A stretch of 64,000 bases of DNA from Pseudomonas hefeiensis (GCF_030687835.1 NZ_CP117449.1:1984001-2048000), one strand, 5' to 3'. Shown: positions 9,618 through 18,873, counted from the first letter of the stretch. The notes: generated by a model not told the origin, from the sequence alone. Program-made: numbers and translations.

Positions 9618-9641
9618 TAAATTTGTCCCTCCACCCATCGT
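9618..9641 (+). promoter_or_regulatory. PvdS iron-starvation box for pvdP
   Basis: TAAAT (9618-9622), 16-base spacer, CGT (9639-9641), 46 bases before the pvdP start. Confidence 0.85.
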
Positions 9642-9687
9642 TCTAGCTTGGATACCGCCCGCCCCAGGGCCGAACACAGGTAAGGCA

Positions 9688-11304
9688 ATGACGATTTCTC
9701 GACGATGGTTCTTGGCGGGCCTGGCGCTGACCGGTGCCGCCGTGCCTGCGGTGTATTACGGACATCGCGAACTGACCCGGCCGGACCCCACCGTCACCCC
9801 CGGCGAGGCCTCGTTCGATGTGGCGGACGTGGCGGGGCAGCGCCGGGCCGATACGTTGCGGGGTATCTGGACGATCCGTTTCTCAGGCAGCGACGCGGGC
9901 CTGGACGGTTTGCCCCAGGACGGTCTGCAAGTGTTCCTCGACATTGCCCACAAGGGCCGTGGCCTGGTGGGCTGCCTCGACACCGCTGAGCGGTTGCGCG
10001 CCGGTGATGAGCCGCGCTATCGAGTGTTGGGCGACTTGGCGGGGGATGACAAGAAACAATTGAGCTGGCGCCTGATCGGGACCCGGCAGGATGCGCCGGA
10101 CTACGAATTCATCATGACCCTGGACGAAGTCTGGGCCGGCTTCGGCAATGCCGGCACCGCGACCCTCAGCGGTCGCGTGTTGCGCCTGGATCGCCCGCTG
10201 GCGTTGCCGGAACTCGACCATCAGTTCATCGCCCGCAAGCTGCCGTTCCCCGAAGCCCGCGAGCGCACGCCGCTGAGCCCGCCGTTGCTGGCCTGGCTGG
10301 TGTCGCCGGAGCATCGGCTGTTCCATCAGCTCTGGCACGCCTCGCGGGACAAATGGCACAGCCTGGACGAAGACAAGCGCAACGCCCTGCGCGGCATTGG
10401 CTGGCAGCCCGGCCCACGGGACCATGAACGTGACGCTCGCGGCAAGCGCAAGGATCGTAACGGTTCGGGCGTGGATTTCTTTTTCATGCACCGGCACATG
10501 CTCGGCACGGCCCGTTCGTTCCAGCCGCTGCCTTCGTGGCCGCGCTTCCCGTTGCCGCAGCCGGAGCTGGAGCGTGATCGCCTGGGCTTTGCCCGGTATT
10601 TCGATAACCACGATGGCACGGCCTTGCCGCCCACCTGGCTGGCCAGCGGCGACGAGCAGTACGCCCAATGGGTGAGTGACATCAAGACTGCCGAGACCTA
10701 TCACAGCAACTTCCAGGTCTGGGAATCGCGCTACCGCGACCCGCGCTACCTGTCGAAACTGACCCTTGGCCAGTTTGGCTCGGAAGTGGAACTGGGCCTG
10801 CATGACTGGCTGCACATGCGCTGGGCTTCGGTGCCTCGCGATCCTTCCAACGGCCACCCGGTGCCCTTCGCCCGCGACCCGGCCGACTTTGCCCAGCGCT
10901 GGTACGAACCGGAAAACGACTTTCTCGGCGACCCGTTTTCCTCCCATGTGAACCCGGTGTTCTGGGCCTTCCACGGCTGGATCGACGACCGCCTCGAAGA
11001 CTGGTTCCGCGCTCACGAACGTTTCCATCCGGGGGAGGTGAGCCGGCTGGAAGTCAACGGCGTGCCCTGGTTCGCCCCCGGCCGCTGGGTAGAAATCGCC
11101 GACCCCTGGCTGGGCCCGGTCACCCACGGCTGCAGCACCACACCGGGGCTACAGGTCGGGCGTTCGGTGGAGATGGACCCGGAAACCATGAAACTGGCCC
11201 TGCGCATTACTTTCGGCAGCGACGATAAAAAACTCTCCGAACTGTTTCGCCGCGTGCCGCAACGGCCGTGGTATGCGCGTAATCTCAAGAGTAAGCCGGT
11301 GTAA
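9688..11304 (+). CDS. pvdP: PvdP, Tat-exported copper tyrosinase of pyoverdine maturation
   Basis: A 538-residue periplasmic tyrosinase that oxidises the D-Tyr of ferribactin to build the dihydroxyquinoline chromophore. The twin-arginine motif SRRWFLAG is at residues 4-11. Likely copper-ligand His clusters appear as HQLWHASRDKWH, MHRHMLG, HDWLHMRW and WAFHGW. It is transcribed alone, divergently from pvdMNO, from its own PvdS box. In PAO1 the next gene is opmQ; here two DUF6124-like genes intervene. Confidence 0.93.
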   Translation: MTISRRWFLAGLALTGAAVPAVYYGHRELTRPDPTVTPGEASFDVADVAGQRRADTLRGIWTIRFSGSDAGLDGLPQDGLQVFLDIAHKGRGLVGCLDTAERLRAGDEPRYRVLGDLAGDDKKQLSWRLIGTRQDAPDYEFIMTLDEVWAGFGNAGTATLSGRVLRLDRPLALPELDHQFIARKLPFPEARERTPLSPPLLAWLVSPEHRLFHQLWHASRDKWHSLDEDKRNALRGIGWQPGPRDHERDARGKRKDRNGSGVDFFFMHRHMLGTARSFQPLPSWPRFPLPQPELERDRLGFARYFDNHDGTALPPTWLASGDEQYAQWVSDIKTAETYHSNFQVWESRYRDPRYLSKLTLGQFGSEVELGLHDWLHMRWASVPRDPSNGHPVPFARDPADFAQRWYEPENDFLGDPFSSHVNPVFWAFHGWIDDRLEDWFRAHERFHPGEVSRLEVNGVPWFAPGRWVEIADPWLGPVTHGCSTTPGLQVGRSVEMDPETMKLALRITFGSDDKKLSELFRRVPQRPWYARNLKSKPV

Positions 11305-11341
11305 AGCTTCGCTTCCCAAAGAAAACCAAAGCGAACGCTGT

Positions 11342-11474
11342 TGTGGCGAGGGGATTTATCCCCGCTGGGCTGCGCAGCAGCCCCATTAGCCGGCACCTCG
11401 GTGAATCAGTTGTTTTGAGTGCGCTGGTTTGGGGCTGCTTCGCAGCCCAGCGGGGATAAATCCCCTCGCCACAA
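11342..11474. repeat. Extragenic inverted repeat, GGCGAGGGGATTTATCCCC family (copy 1)
   Basis: Arms of about 42 bases, each internally palindromic (GGGGATTTATCCCC and GGGCTGCGCAGCAGCCC), are inverted around a 50-base centre. It lies between pvdP and a convergent small gene and could act as a bidirectional hairpin. Four further copies occur in this window. Confidence 0.85.
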
Positions 11475-11504
11475 ATATCACTTGGCTTTAGCGGGCATGC
11501 GCCT

Positions 11505-11831
11505 TTAACGCGGCACAGCGATGTCCAGCGCACGGTTCGCCAGCAGCTCACTCAGCTCGACCATCTGCTGGATTCCCAGGGCAAAACTCCGCCGCGCGCC
11601 TTCCAGATCAAAGGCCAGTTCGTTGGCCATGACATTCACCGAGGCGAGGGTTTCGCTGAGGTTGGCCAGCAGGCATTCCAGGTTTGCGCCTTCAGCGACG
11701 GTGAACAACTGGCCCGGTGGCGGATTGGGTTTTTCAGGTTTGGGATCGAGGTAAAAGGCGAGGGCGCGGTCGGCGGCTTCGTTGAGTTTTTTGGCATCGT
11801 CTTCGGGGGGATTGGGGGTGATCTTGAACAT
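11505..11831 (-). CDS. DUF6124/DUF3077-like small Pseudomonas protein, copy A
   Basis: A 108-residue acidic protein of unknown function, starting MFKITPNPPEDDAKKL. A Pro-rich linker follows (KPEKPNPPP), then a helical C-terminal half (LECLLANLSETLASVNVMANELAFDLEGARRSFA...). It has no signal peptide or membrane segment. The start at 11831 has AGGAG eight bases upstream. It is a near-identical tandem paralogue of the gene at 12359-12685, and the two upstream regions are also homologous. It interrupts the conserved pvdP-opmQ order and has no clear link to pyoverdine. The DUF assignment is from memory of the family. Confidence 0.8.
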   Translation of the reverse strand: MFKITPNPPEDDAKKLNEAADRALAFYLDPKPEKPNPPPGQLFTVAEGANLECLLANLSETLASVNVMANELAFDLEGARRSFALGIQQMVELSELLANRALDIAVPR

Positions 11832-12180
11832 GGTGTAACTCCTAGTATTCATTTTCAGGAGCCGACACCATCGCTACCAAACGATGGGGTGGCGGCCGTA
11901 CGCGGGTTGGTAGACCGGAGCACTAGGAACCCGGCGCGCCCGAAGACGCCCTGCGCACGGCCACCATGAAACAGACGCCGAGACAGCATCTGTAGGAGGT
12001 GGCGCTTGCGCCTAGTTAACTCGCGGGCTACCAAACCCGATCGCTGAAATCAGCGACCCGGAAACAGTAAAAGCCACGAGCCAAGCGCACAAGCCGGCGG
12101 ATTCTGGCGCAGTTGTAGGCAACGGCGCAAGGCAGCGTAGCCTCGCTCGGGAGTCCTACATGGCCGGATAAACAGAACCC
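11832..12180. ncRNA. Candidate structured leader/RNA element, copy A
   Basis: This is 349 bases between the small gene and a repeat, holding nested inverted repeats. CTACCAA at 11874-11880 and again at 12028-12034 can each pair with TTGGTAG at 11907-11913. A tight hairpin TCGCTGA/TCAGCGA lies at 12041-12056. In copy B (12686-13034) all three 7-mers have changed together and still pair, and the hairpin shows a G-C to A-T compensatory change. The distal block 12085-12165 is nearly identical between copies. The strand of any transcript is unknown. Confidence 0.55.
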
Positions 12181-12215
12181 AAGCCGAACAGACTATGTGT
12201 GGCTAGAAGATTGAT

Positions 12216-12304
12216 CTGTGGGAGCAAGGCTTGCCCGCGATGCAGGCACCTCGGTCCTCCTGAAACCGTGTCGCCTGTATCGCGGGCAAGCCTTGCTCCC
12301 ACAG
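12216..12304. repeat. Extragenic inverted repeat, GTGGGAGC family
   Basis: Two inverted arms (TGTGGGAGCAAGGCTTGCC and its complement) sit between the leader of small gene A and the end of small gene B. Confidence 0.8.
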
Positions 12305-12358
12305 GGGATAAGTTTCCCTCCCCTTCATTTGTCACTTGGCTTGAAGGGAGGGGAACAC

Positions 12359-12685
12359 CTAGCGCGGCGCGGCGATGTCCAGCGCACGGTTCGCCAGCAG
12401 CTCACTCAGCTCGACCATCTGCTGGATTCCCAGGACAAAACTCCGCCGCGCGCCTTCCAGATCAAAGGCCAGTTCGTTGGCCATGACATTCACCGAGGCG
12501 CGGGTTTCGCTGAGGTTGGCCAGCAGGCATTCCAGGTCTGCGCCTTCCGCGACGGTGAACAACTGGTCCGGTGGTGGATTGGGTTTTTCAGGTTTGGGAT
12601 CGAGGTAAAAGGCGAGGGCGCGGTCGGCGGCTTCGTCGAGTTTTTTGGCATCGTCTTCGGGGGGATTGGGGGTGATCTTGAACAT
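12359..12685 (-). CDS. DUF6124/DUF3077-like small Pseudomonas protein, copy B
   Basis: A 108-residue paralogue of the gene at 11505-11831, differing at only a handful of positions and ending DIAAPR. AGGAG precedes the start at 12685. It has its own copy of the structured upstream element. Gene plus leader therefore form an ~850-base unit that was duplicated in tandem and whose leaders diverged in a pairing-preserving way. Function is unknown. Confidence 0.8.
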   Translation of the reverse strand: MFKITPNPPEDDAKKLDEAADRALAFYLDPKPEKPNPPPDQLFTVAEGADLECLLANLSETRASVNVMANELAFDLEGARRSFVLGIQQMVELSELLANRALDIAAPR

Positions 12686-13034
12686 GGTGCAGCTCCTGAT
12701 TATTCAAAGGGCGCTGCCAGACATCACTTGCAGATGATGGGGTGGCAGCTATGCGCGGGTCTGCAAGACCGGGAAACCAGGAACCCGGCAGACCCGAAGG
12801 TCTCCCGCACACAGCCGCCATTGAGCGACACGGATGTGTCGATTGGCTTGTGGCTATGCGCCTGGTATTTCGTCGGGCTTGCAGACCCGATCACTGATGG
12901 GCAGTGACGGGAAACAAGTTATCGACAGGGGTTAGGCGCACAAGCCGGCGGATTCTGGCGCAGTTGTAGGCAACGGCGCAAGGCAGCGTAGCCTCGCTCG
13001 GGAGTCCTACATGGCCCGATAAACAGAACCAAAG
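12686..13034. ncRNA. Candidate structured leader/RNA element, copy B
   Basis: Homologue of 11832-12180. The equivalent 7-mers are CTTGCAG (12727-12733), CTGCAAG (12761-12767) and CTTGCAG (12878-12884), and the first and third can each pair with the second. GGGTCTGC (12757) can additionally pair with GCAGACCC (12788). The small hairpin is TCACTG/CAGTGA (12891-12907). The distal block 12936-13015 is nearly identical to copy A. Confidence 0.55.
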
Positions 13035-13064
13035 CCGGACATCATTTATGAAGATGGAATGATC

Positions 13065-13198
13065 TGTGGCGAGGGGATTTATCCCCGCTGGGCTGCGCAG
13101 CAGCCCCAAAAACCAGCGCACTCAAAACAACTGACACACCGAGTCGTTGGTTATGGGGCTGCTGCGCAGCCCAGCGGGGATAAATCCCCTCGCCACAT
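13065..13198. repeat. Extragenic inverted repeat, GGCGAGGGGATTTATCCCC family (copy 2)
   Basis: Same inverted arms as 11342-11474, placed directly after the opmQ stop region and before the leader of small gene B. Confidence 0.85.
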
Positions 13199-13230
13199 CA
13201 TGTCACTAGGCTTGAGGGTGGGTTCCAGGC

Positions 13231-14625
13231 CTACATCACCCGCCAACCCCCACCCAACGCCTTGTACAACGCCACGCTCGCCTGCACCCGCGCCAATCGC
13301 AATTGCACGTTCATGTCCTGGGCGGCGTACAGCGTGCGCTGGGTTTCCAGCACGGTGAGCAGGTCTTCGGCGCCGGCCTGGTAACGGCTCTGGGCGATGT
13401 CGAAGGCGCTCTGGGCCTGGTGCAGTTCTTCGCTTTGCCATTGCCGCTGCCGGTCGAGCCCATGGATGCCGTTCAGGGCTTTTTCGACGTCGGCGAAGCC
13501 GTTGATGATGGCGGCGCGGTAGAGCTCCAGCAGTTCTTCCTGGCGGGCGGTGGCTCGGTCGCGTTCGGCCTTGAGGCGTCCGTTGTTGAAGATCGGCGCG
13601 GCCAAACCTGCGGTGAGGTTGTAGACGTTGTTGCGCAGCAACTGCTCGGCAATGTCGGCGCCGGTCGCCACGCTCAGGCCCAGGGTCACGGAGGGCAGCA
13701 TGGCCGCGCGGGCCACGCTGATGTCGGCCTGGGCGGCGGCGAGGCGGGCTTCGGCGGCGGCGATGTCGGGACGGCGACTGAGCAGGTCGCTGGGCACCCC
13801 GGCGTCGATGGCGGGCCAGTGCAAACGGTCGAAATTCTCATCGTCGAGTGTGACCGACTGCACCGGTTGCCCCAGCAGCGCCGCCAGGGTGATCAAGGCT
13901 TCCCGGGCCTGCTGCTGCACTTGAGGCAACCTGCGCTGTTGCGCCGCCACCAGGCTTTTTTGCTGGGACAGCTCCAGGGCCGTGGCACTGCCTGCGTCGT
14001 AGCGGGTTTGTACCAGGTCGAGCACGCTCTGGGCGTTGGCCAGGTTCAGCTCGGCGATGCGTTGCTGTTCGCGCAGGGACAGCGCCTGGGTGTAGCTGTT
14101 GGCGACAGCGCTGAGCAAGGTCAGCTCCACGGTCGCCCGGTCGAACTCGCTGGCCGACAGACTGCTCAGTGCGCTGTCCCGGGCCGCCCGTTTGCCGCCC
14201 CAGAAATCCAGCTCATAGCTGGCGCTGAGGTGGGCGTCGTAGTAGTCGATGGTGCGATTGTCCCGATTGACGTCCAGTTGGCTGTAACCCTTGCCCCGCA
14301 ACAATTCCTGGCGAGTGCCGTTGAGCCCGGCCGTGATCTGTGGCAGCAGCGGAGCGCCGGCGATTACCGCGCCGGCCCGGGCCTGGCGTACCCGGGCGAT
14401 GGCAGCGGCCAGGTCGTGGCTGTCCAGGCGGGCTTGTTCGATCAAGCGGTTCAATTGCGCACTGCCGAATTGCGTCCACCATTGCTGGTTGTCGGTGCGA
14501 GCAGTGGCGGTGTCGAAACTCTGCCAGGCCGGTGGCGGCTGGATGCCGCTGTCCGGCGCCGGCGCGGGGGTGCCGCAGGCGGCCAGCAACAGGCCGGCGG
14601 CCAGGAGGGTCAGGTGCGCTTTCAT
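13231..14625 (-). CDS. opmQ: OpmQ, outer-membrane channel of the PvdRT-OpmQ pyoverdine efflux pump
   Basis: A 464-residue TolC/OprM-type outer-membrane factor. The start at 14625 gives a lipoprotein signal ending LLLAAC, with Cys at residue 17. Repeated outer-membrane-efflux motifs follow (SYELDFWGG, then a second half from about residue 240). It is the last gene of pvdR-pvdT-opmQ, 10 bases after pvdT. The pump recycles or secretes pyoverdine from the periplasm. Confidence 0.93.
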   Translation of the reverse strand: MKAHLTLLAAGLLLAACGTPAPAPDSGIQPPPAWQSFDTATARTDNQQWWTQFGSAQLNRLIEQARLDSHDLAAAIARVRQARAGAVIAGAPLLPQITAGLNGTRQELLRGKGYSQLDVNRDNRTIDYYDAHLSASYELDFWGGKRAARDSALSSLSASEFDRATVELTLLSAVANSYTQALSLREQQRIAELNLANAQSVLDLVQTRYDAGSATALELSQQKSLVAAQQRRLPQVQQQAREALITLAALLGQPVQSVTLDDENFDRLHWPAIDAGVPSDLLSRRPDIAAAEARLAAAQADISVARAAMLPSVTLGLSVATGADIAEQLLRNNVYNLTAGLAAPIFNNGRLKAERDRATARQEELLELYRAAIINGFADVEKALNGIHGLDRQRQWQSEELHQAQSAFDIAQSRYQAGAEDLLTVLETQRTLYAAQDMNVQLRLARVQASVALYKALGGGWRVM

Positions 14626-14635
14626 AGATTGACGT

Positions 14636-16606
14636 TCATTCACTGGTGAGGGCCGCGACCGGGTCGAGGCGAGCCGCCTTGCGGGCCGGCATGAAACCGA
14701 AGACAACGCCGGTGACCAGGGCGCAGCCGAAGGCGCCGAACACCGCCAGCCATTCAAAGGCCACTGCGATCTTGCCCAGCAGCAACGCGCCGCCCACCAG
14801 CAGGGCCAGGCCGATGCCGGCCAGCCCGCCGACCACCGAGAGCATCACCGCTTCGGTGAGGAACTGGCGCAGGATGTCCCGCTGGCGAGCGCCGGTGGCC
14901 ATGCGAATGCCGATCTCGCGGGTTCGCTCGCGCACGGTCATGAGCATGATGTTCATCACGCCGATGCCGCCCACCAGCAGCGAAATCGCGGCAATGGCAC
15001 CGAGCATCAGCGACAGTGTGCCCTGGGTGCGTGCCTCGGCCTGGATCATTGCGGCGTTGTTGGTCAGTTCGAAATCCTGCTTGCCGTCGTGCAGGCGCAA
15101 CAGGGTGCGTGAGATGGCCTGTTCGGCCTCCTTGACCTTACCCGCGTCCCGGGCGGCGATCACCACATACTCGGGATGACGGCTGCCGAACAAGCGCACG
15201 CTGGCGGCAGAGTAGGGCACGGCGATGCGGTTGTCGGCGTCCGAATCCCCGGAGCTGGCACCTTTTTCCGCCAGCACACCGACCACCTGAAAGGGCACGT
15301 TCTCAATCAGGATGTAGCGGCCGATGGGATCGTCGACCTCCTTGAGCAGCTTGTGCCGGACCTTGTGACCGATCACCGCCACCGCCGCAGCGCTGCGCTC
15401 ATCGGCCTCGGTGAAGTAGCTGCCCTGGGCCACCGGCCAATTGAAGATGGTCGGGAAGTTCGTGTCGTTGCCGCCCACGTAGCTGGTGTGGTCGAGGTTG
15501 CCGAAGCGCACGCTGGCGTCGGCGCCGTTGACCGGCATGATGCGCTGCACCTGGGGCAGGGCGGCGAGGGCCGCGAGGTCGTGTTCGCTGATAATGCCCT
15601 TGGCGGCGCGCGGGGTGGGCGCGGTACCGTTGAGGTAGATGATGTTGGAGCCGAAGGCGCCCATCTGGGCCATGACCTGGCGCTTGCTGCCTTCGCCCAC
15701 CGCCAGCATCACCACCACCGAGGCCACGCCGATGACAATGCCCAGCAGCGTCAGAGCGGTGCGAAAGCGGTTGATCCACATCACCCGCCACGCCGCTTGC
15801 ACGGCGTCGAGCAGTTCGCCTTTCCAGGCGCCGTTGTGTTCGCTGCCGGCGCTCAGACGCTGGCGCAGGTCCACCGCTTGCAGTGCCTTCGGATTGGCTT
15901 GCACGTCGTGCGGCAAAGCGCCGGCGCTGTCGCTGATGATCAGCCCGTCGCGAATCTCAATGATGCGTTTGGCCCGCGCCGCCACCTCGCGGTCGTGGGT
16001 GATCAGGATCACCACATGACCCTGGCTCGCCAGTTCGTCGAGCAGCGCCATGACCTCGATGCCGCTCTGGCTGTCGAGGGCACCGGTGGGTTCGTCGGCG
16101 AGGATGATGTGGCCGCCGTTCATCAAGGCCCGGGCAATCGACACCCGTTGCTGCTGGCCGCCGGAGAGTTGATGAGGGCGGTTGCCGGTGCGGCTGGCCA
16201 GACCCAGGCGTTCGAGCAGGGCGCTGGCCCGGGCGTGGCGCTCGGCGGCGGAGGTGCCGGCATAGATGGCCGGCATCTCGACGTTCTCCTGGGCGGTGCC
16301 GGAAGGAATCAGGTGATAGCCCTGGAACACGAAGCCGAAGGCTTCGCGCCGCAGCCAGGCCAGTTCATCGCTGCCCAGGCGAGCGACGTCTTCGCCGGCA
16401 AACCGGTATTCGCCGCTGGAGGGGCGGTCGAGGCAGCCGAGGATGTTCATCAGCGTCGATTTTCCGGAGCCGGACGCCCCGACAATCGCCAGGAATTCCC
16501 CGGCGTGAATGGACAAGTCGATGCCGCGCAGCACCTCCACCCGCGGGCTGTCGCCACCGCCGTAGGCCTTGCGAATGTCCCGCAGTTCGATCAGGGGCGT
16601 GTTCAT
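14636..16606 (-). CDS. pvdT: PvdT, MacB-like inner-membrane ABC component of the pyoverdine efflux pump
   Basis: A 656-residue protein with an N-terminal ATPase. It shows Walker [10 protein letters not shown], signature [10 protein letters not shown] and Walker [13 protein letters not shown] MacB-type periplasmic domain and C-terminal membrane helices (FtsX-like, around residues 530-650) follow. Its stop abuts the next gene, and its start at 16606 immediately follows the pvdR stop, so the two are tightly coupled. It energises transfer of periplasmic pyoverdine to OpmQ. Confidence 0.94.
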   Translation of the reverse strand: MNTPLIELRDIRKAYGGGDSPRVEVLRGIDLSIHAGEFLAIVGASGSGKSTLMNILGCLDRPSSGEYRFAGEDVARLGSDELAWLRREAFGFVFQGYHLIPSGTAQENVEMPAIYAGTSAAERHARASALLERLGLASRTGNRPHQLSGGQQQRVSIARALMNGGHIILADEPTGALDSQSGIEVMALLDELASQGHVVILITHDREVAARAKRIIEIRDGLIISDSAGALPHDVQANPKALQAVDLRQRLSAGSEHNGAWKGELLDAVQAAWRVMWINRFRTALTLLGIVIGVASVVVMLAVGEGSKRQVMAQMGAFGSNIIYLNGTAPTPRAAKGIISEHDLAALAALPQVQRIMPVNGADASVRFGNLDHTSYVGGNDTNFPTIFNWPVAQGSYFTEADERSAAAVAVIGHKVRHKLLKEVDDPIGRYILIENVPFQVVGVLAEKGASSGDSDADNRIAVPYSAASVRLFGSRHPEYVVIAARDAGKVKEAEQAISRTLLRLHDGKQDFELTNNAAMIQAEARTQGTLSLMLGAIAAISLLVGGIGVMNIMLMTVRERTREIGIRMATGARQRDILRQFLTEAVMLSVVGGLAGIGLALLVGGALLLGKIAVAFEWLAVFGAFGCALVTGVVFGFMPARKAARLDPVAALTSE

Positions 16607-17759
16607 TCAGCCTCCGCTGCCGGTAGCCGGACCGATCAGCACGCGGTCGCCTTCGCGCAGGCCGTCGATCACTTGGGTGCGCAAGCGATCACTGACGCCG
16701 GTACGCACGGTGCGCCGCTGGATCTCGCCATTGTCGGCCACCACCTGCACTTGCCCGGCGTTGGCCTGCAACGCGGCGGTGGGCACGGTCAGCACATCGC
16801 GTGCCTGGGCGGCCACAAAAAACACCTGGGCGGTCATTTCCGTCATCAGGGCGCGGTCGGCATTGTCCACATCCAGCAACACGGTGTAGAGCACCACCCG
16901 TTCGCTGCCGCTGCGCCCGCCGGTGAGGCTGCCGCCCTGGCTCGCTTCCAGTGGGCGCGGCGGCACCGGCAGCACCTGGCGTACGGTGCTGCTCCAGCGA
17001 CGGCTGCCGCCGGCCAGGGTGGTGAAATAGGCGTTCATGCCTGCTTTGACGTGACCGATGTCCGCTTCCGAGACTTCGGCCCAGACCGTCATCGGTGACA
17101 GGCGGGCGATGCGCAGGATCAACGGAGTCTGCTGCTGGGCGTTGAGGGTCTGGCCTTCCCGGGCGCCAACGGCGACCACGGTGCCGCTCATGGGCGCAAA
17201 AATGCGCGTGTAACCCAACTCGGCCTCGTCACTGCGCAGGTTGGCCTGGGCCTGGCGGATCTGGGCCTGGAACATGTCGATGCGCGCCTGGGTCGCTCGC
17301 ACCTCGGCCCGGGCGGTTTGTACGTCTTCCTCGCGGGTCGCGCCGCCGGTCTTGAGTTGCTGCTGGCGGCGGAACTTTTGCTGGGCCAGATCGTGCTGGG
17401 CTCGTTGTTCCTGGAGCTGGGCCTTGAGGTTTTCAATGGAGAAGCGTCCGGCGTCCAGCTTGGCCTTCTGCGTGGAAGGATCGATCTCAACCAGCAATTG
17501 GCCTTCGCGAACTTCGTCGCCGGCTTCTACATGAATCTTGCGGATCTGCCCGGACGCCTGGGCGCCGACGTCCACGTAACGCCGCGGTTGCAGGGTGCCC
17601 AGGGCGGTGACGCTGTTTTCGATATCGCCACGGGTGACGGGTGCGGTAATAAGCGATTCACGGCTCGGTGCCACCGCTTGCCAGGCGGCGAAGGCCACGG
17701 CTGGAAGCAGGGCGAAGGTTAAAAAGCCAGGCGCGTCGGGTAGGGCGGGGACGTTTCAT
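16607..17759 (-). CDS. pvdR: PvdR, MacA-like adaptor of the pyoverdine efflux pump, with an apparent 5' frameshift
   Basis: A periplasmic adaptor of the membrane-fusion family. Most of it reads normally: biotinyl-lipoyl segments GQIRKIHVEAGDEV and RIFAPMSGTVVAVGAREGQT, with a long coiled-coil between. The natural start appears to be ATG at 17759 (MKRPRPTRRAWL). The frame then breaks in a run of five T (17725-17721, minus strand). With four T it would read ...RRAWLLTFALLPAVAFAAWQ, a normal N-terminal membrane anchor joined to the rest. As the sequence stands, only a GTG at 17698 could start the main frame, and the anchor would be lost. This is either a real mutation or a homopolymer error. A PvdS box lies 68 bases upstream. 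Confidence 0.85.
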
Positions 17760-17826
17760 GCAGGGTTCCGGCCGGTGGTGTCGGGCCCGTTCCATGAGGG
17801 GCAGGGACGGGAGGCTGTCTTGGTAA

Positions 17827-17850
17827 ACGAGCGCTTCGGACGGGAATTTA
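17827..17850 (-). promoter_or_regulatory. PvdS iron-starvation box for pvdR-pvdT-opmQ
   Basis: On the minus strand TAAAT (17850-17846), 16-base spacer, CGT (17829-17827). Confidence 0.85.
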
Positions 17851-17931
17851 CTGTGTGAAACACTTGGTAGCAGGATGGCGGATGGGCAACGCAACAACCA
17901 AGACAGGTGATGTTGTGGCAAGGGGATTTAT

Positions 17932-18065
17932 CTGTGGCGAGGGGATTTATCCCCGCTGGGCTGCGCAGCAGCCCCAAAACCTGCTACTCAAAACATCTGG
18001 CACACCGAGTTGTTGGCTATGAGGGGCTGCTGCGCAGCCCGGCGGGGATAAATCCCCTCGCCACA
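17932..18065. repeat. Extragenic inverted repeat, GGCGAGGGGATTTATCCCC family (copy 3)
   Basis: Full inverted pair as in copy 1, with a degenerate extra partial arm just before it (17915-17930). It separates the divergent pvdR and fpvI promoters. Confidence 0.85.
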
Positions 18066-18130
18066 AAAGCAGTGTCTGGCGCCTACTTATCTGAACGAAT
18101 CAGCCTTAATACAAACCAAAGCTTTAAATC

Positions 18131-18154
18131 TATATGAGAATTACTATAAATTAC
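18131..18154. promoter_or_regulatory. Possible Fur box upstream of fpvI-like gene
   Basis: An AT-rich stretch reading TATGAGAATTACTATAAATT resembles GAGAAT-type Fur sites, about 95 bases before the sigma gene. It is an approximate match only. Confidence 0.4.
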
Positions 18155-18246
18155 GCGATTGAATCTGCCACTATCGTGCCATTGCCGATTTCAGGCGGGC
18201 CGAATTGGCCCAGGGATAGCTGTCGCAGGCATTGCGCAGGGGAGTC

Positions 18247-18729
18247 ATGTTGGAAAACTACTATCGCGAACTGGTGTGTTTCCTGAACGCCAGGCTTGGC
18301 AACCGCCAGGCGGCCGAGGATGTGGTGCATGACGCCTATGTGCGGGTGCTTGAGCGCGCCAGTGACACACCCATCGAGCAGCCCCGGGCGTTCCTGTACC
18401 GCACCGCGCTGAACCTGGTGATCGACGGGCATCGGCGCAATACCCTGCGCCAGGTCGAATCCCTGGAGGTGCTGGACAGCGAAGAGCGCTTCTTCACCCC
18501 ATCGCCCCATACCAGCCTTGACCATGGTCAGCGCCTGGACATGCTCCAGCGCGCCCTGGCCGAGTTGCCGCCGCTGTGCCGCGAGAGTTTCCTGCTGCGC
18601 AAGCTTGAAGGCCTGTCCCACCCGCAAATCGCCGAACGCCTGGGCATTTCCCGGTCGCTGGTGGAAAAGCACATCGTCAACGCCATGAAGCATTGCCGCA
18701 TTCGCGTGCGGCAGTGGGACGCGCATTAA
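18247..18729 (+). CDS. fpvI: FpvI-like ECF sigma factor
   Basis: A 160-residue iron-type ECF sigma factor. Region 2 includes NRQAAEDVVHDAYVRVLE, and region 4 includes LAELPPLCRESFLLRKLEGLSHPQIAERLGISRSLVEKHI. The start at 18247 has AGGGGAG just upstream. Position between pvdR and pvdA matches fpvI of PAO1, which drives the ferripyoverdine receptor gene. The anti-sigma gene fpvR, which lies here in PAO1, is absent. Confidence 0.82.
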   Translation: MLENYYRELVCFLNARLGNRQAAEDVVHDAYVRVLERASDTPIEQPRAFLYRTALNLVIDGHRRNTLRQVESLEVLDSEERFFTPSPHTSLDHGQRLDMLQRALAELPPLCRESFLLRKLEGLSHPQIAERLGISRSLVEKHIVNAMKHCRIRVRQWDAH

Positions 18730-18754
18730 TTCGCCCACGCCGGTCGCATCACGG

Positions 18755-18778
18755 TAAATTTTTTTTCACTGTCCTCGT
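18755..18778 (+). promoter_or_regulatory. PvdS iron-starvation box for pvdA
   Basis: TAAAT (18755-18759), 16-base spacer, CGT (18776-18778), 95 bases before pvdA. Confidence 0.85.
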
Positions 18779-18873
18779 TCCTCTCAACAGACGACTTGCC
18801 GGCTTGCCAAAGATCGGTCGGGTCACCCAGGCTTTTCGCGCCCTGTTGAGGGCCTCTCCAGAGGACACTGGAC

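Noticed and set aside
13303..14649. A 448-codon plus-strand frame opposite opmQ
   Set aside because: Antisense shadow; OpmQ has a lipobox and efflux-protein motifs on the other strand.
15176..17098. A 640-codon plus-strand frame opposite pvdT/pvdR
   Set aside because: His/Gln/Ala-rich antisense product typical of high-GC shadows; pvdT and pvdR motifs are on the minus strand.
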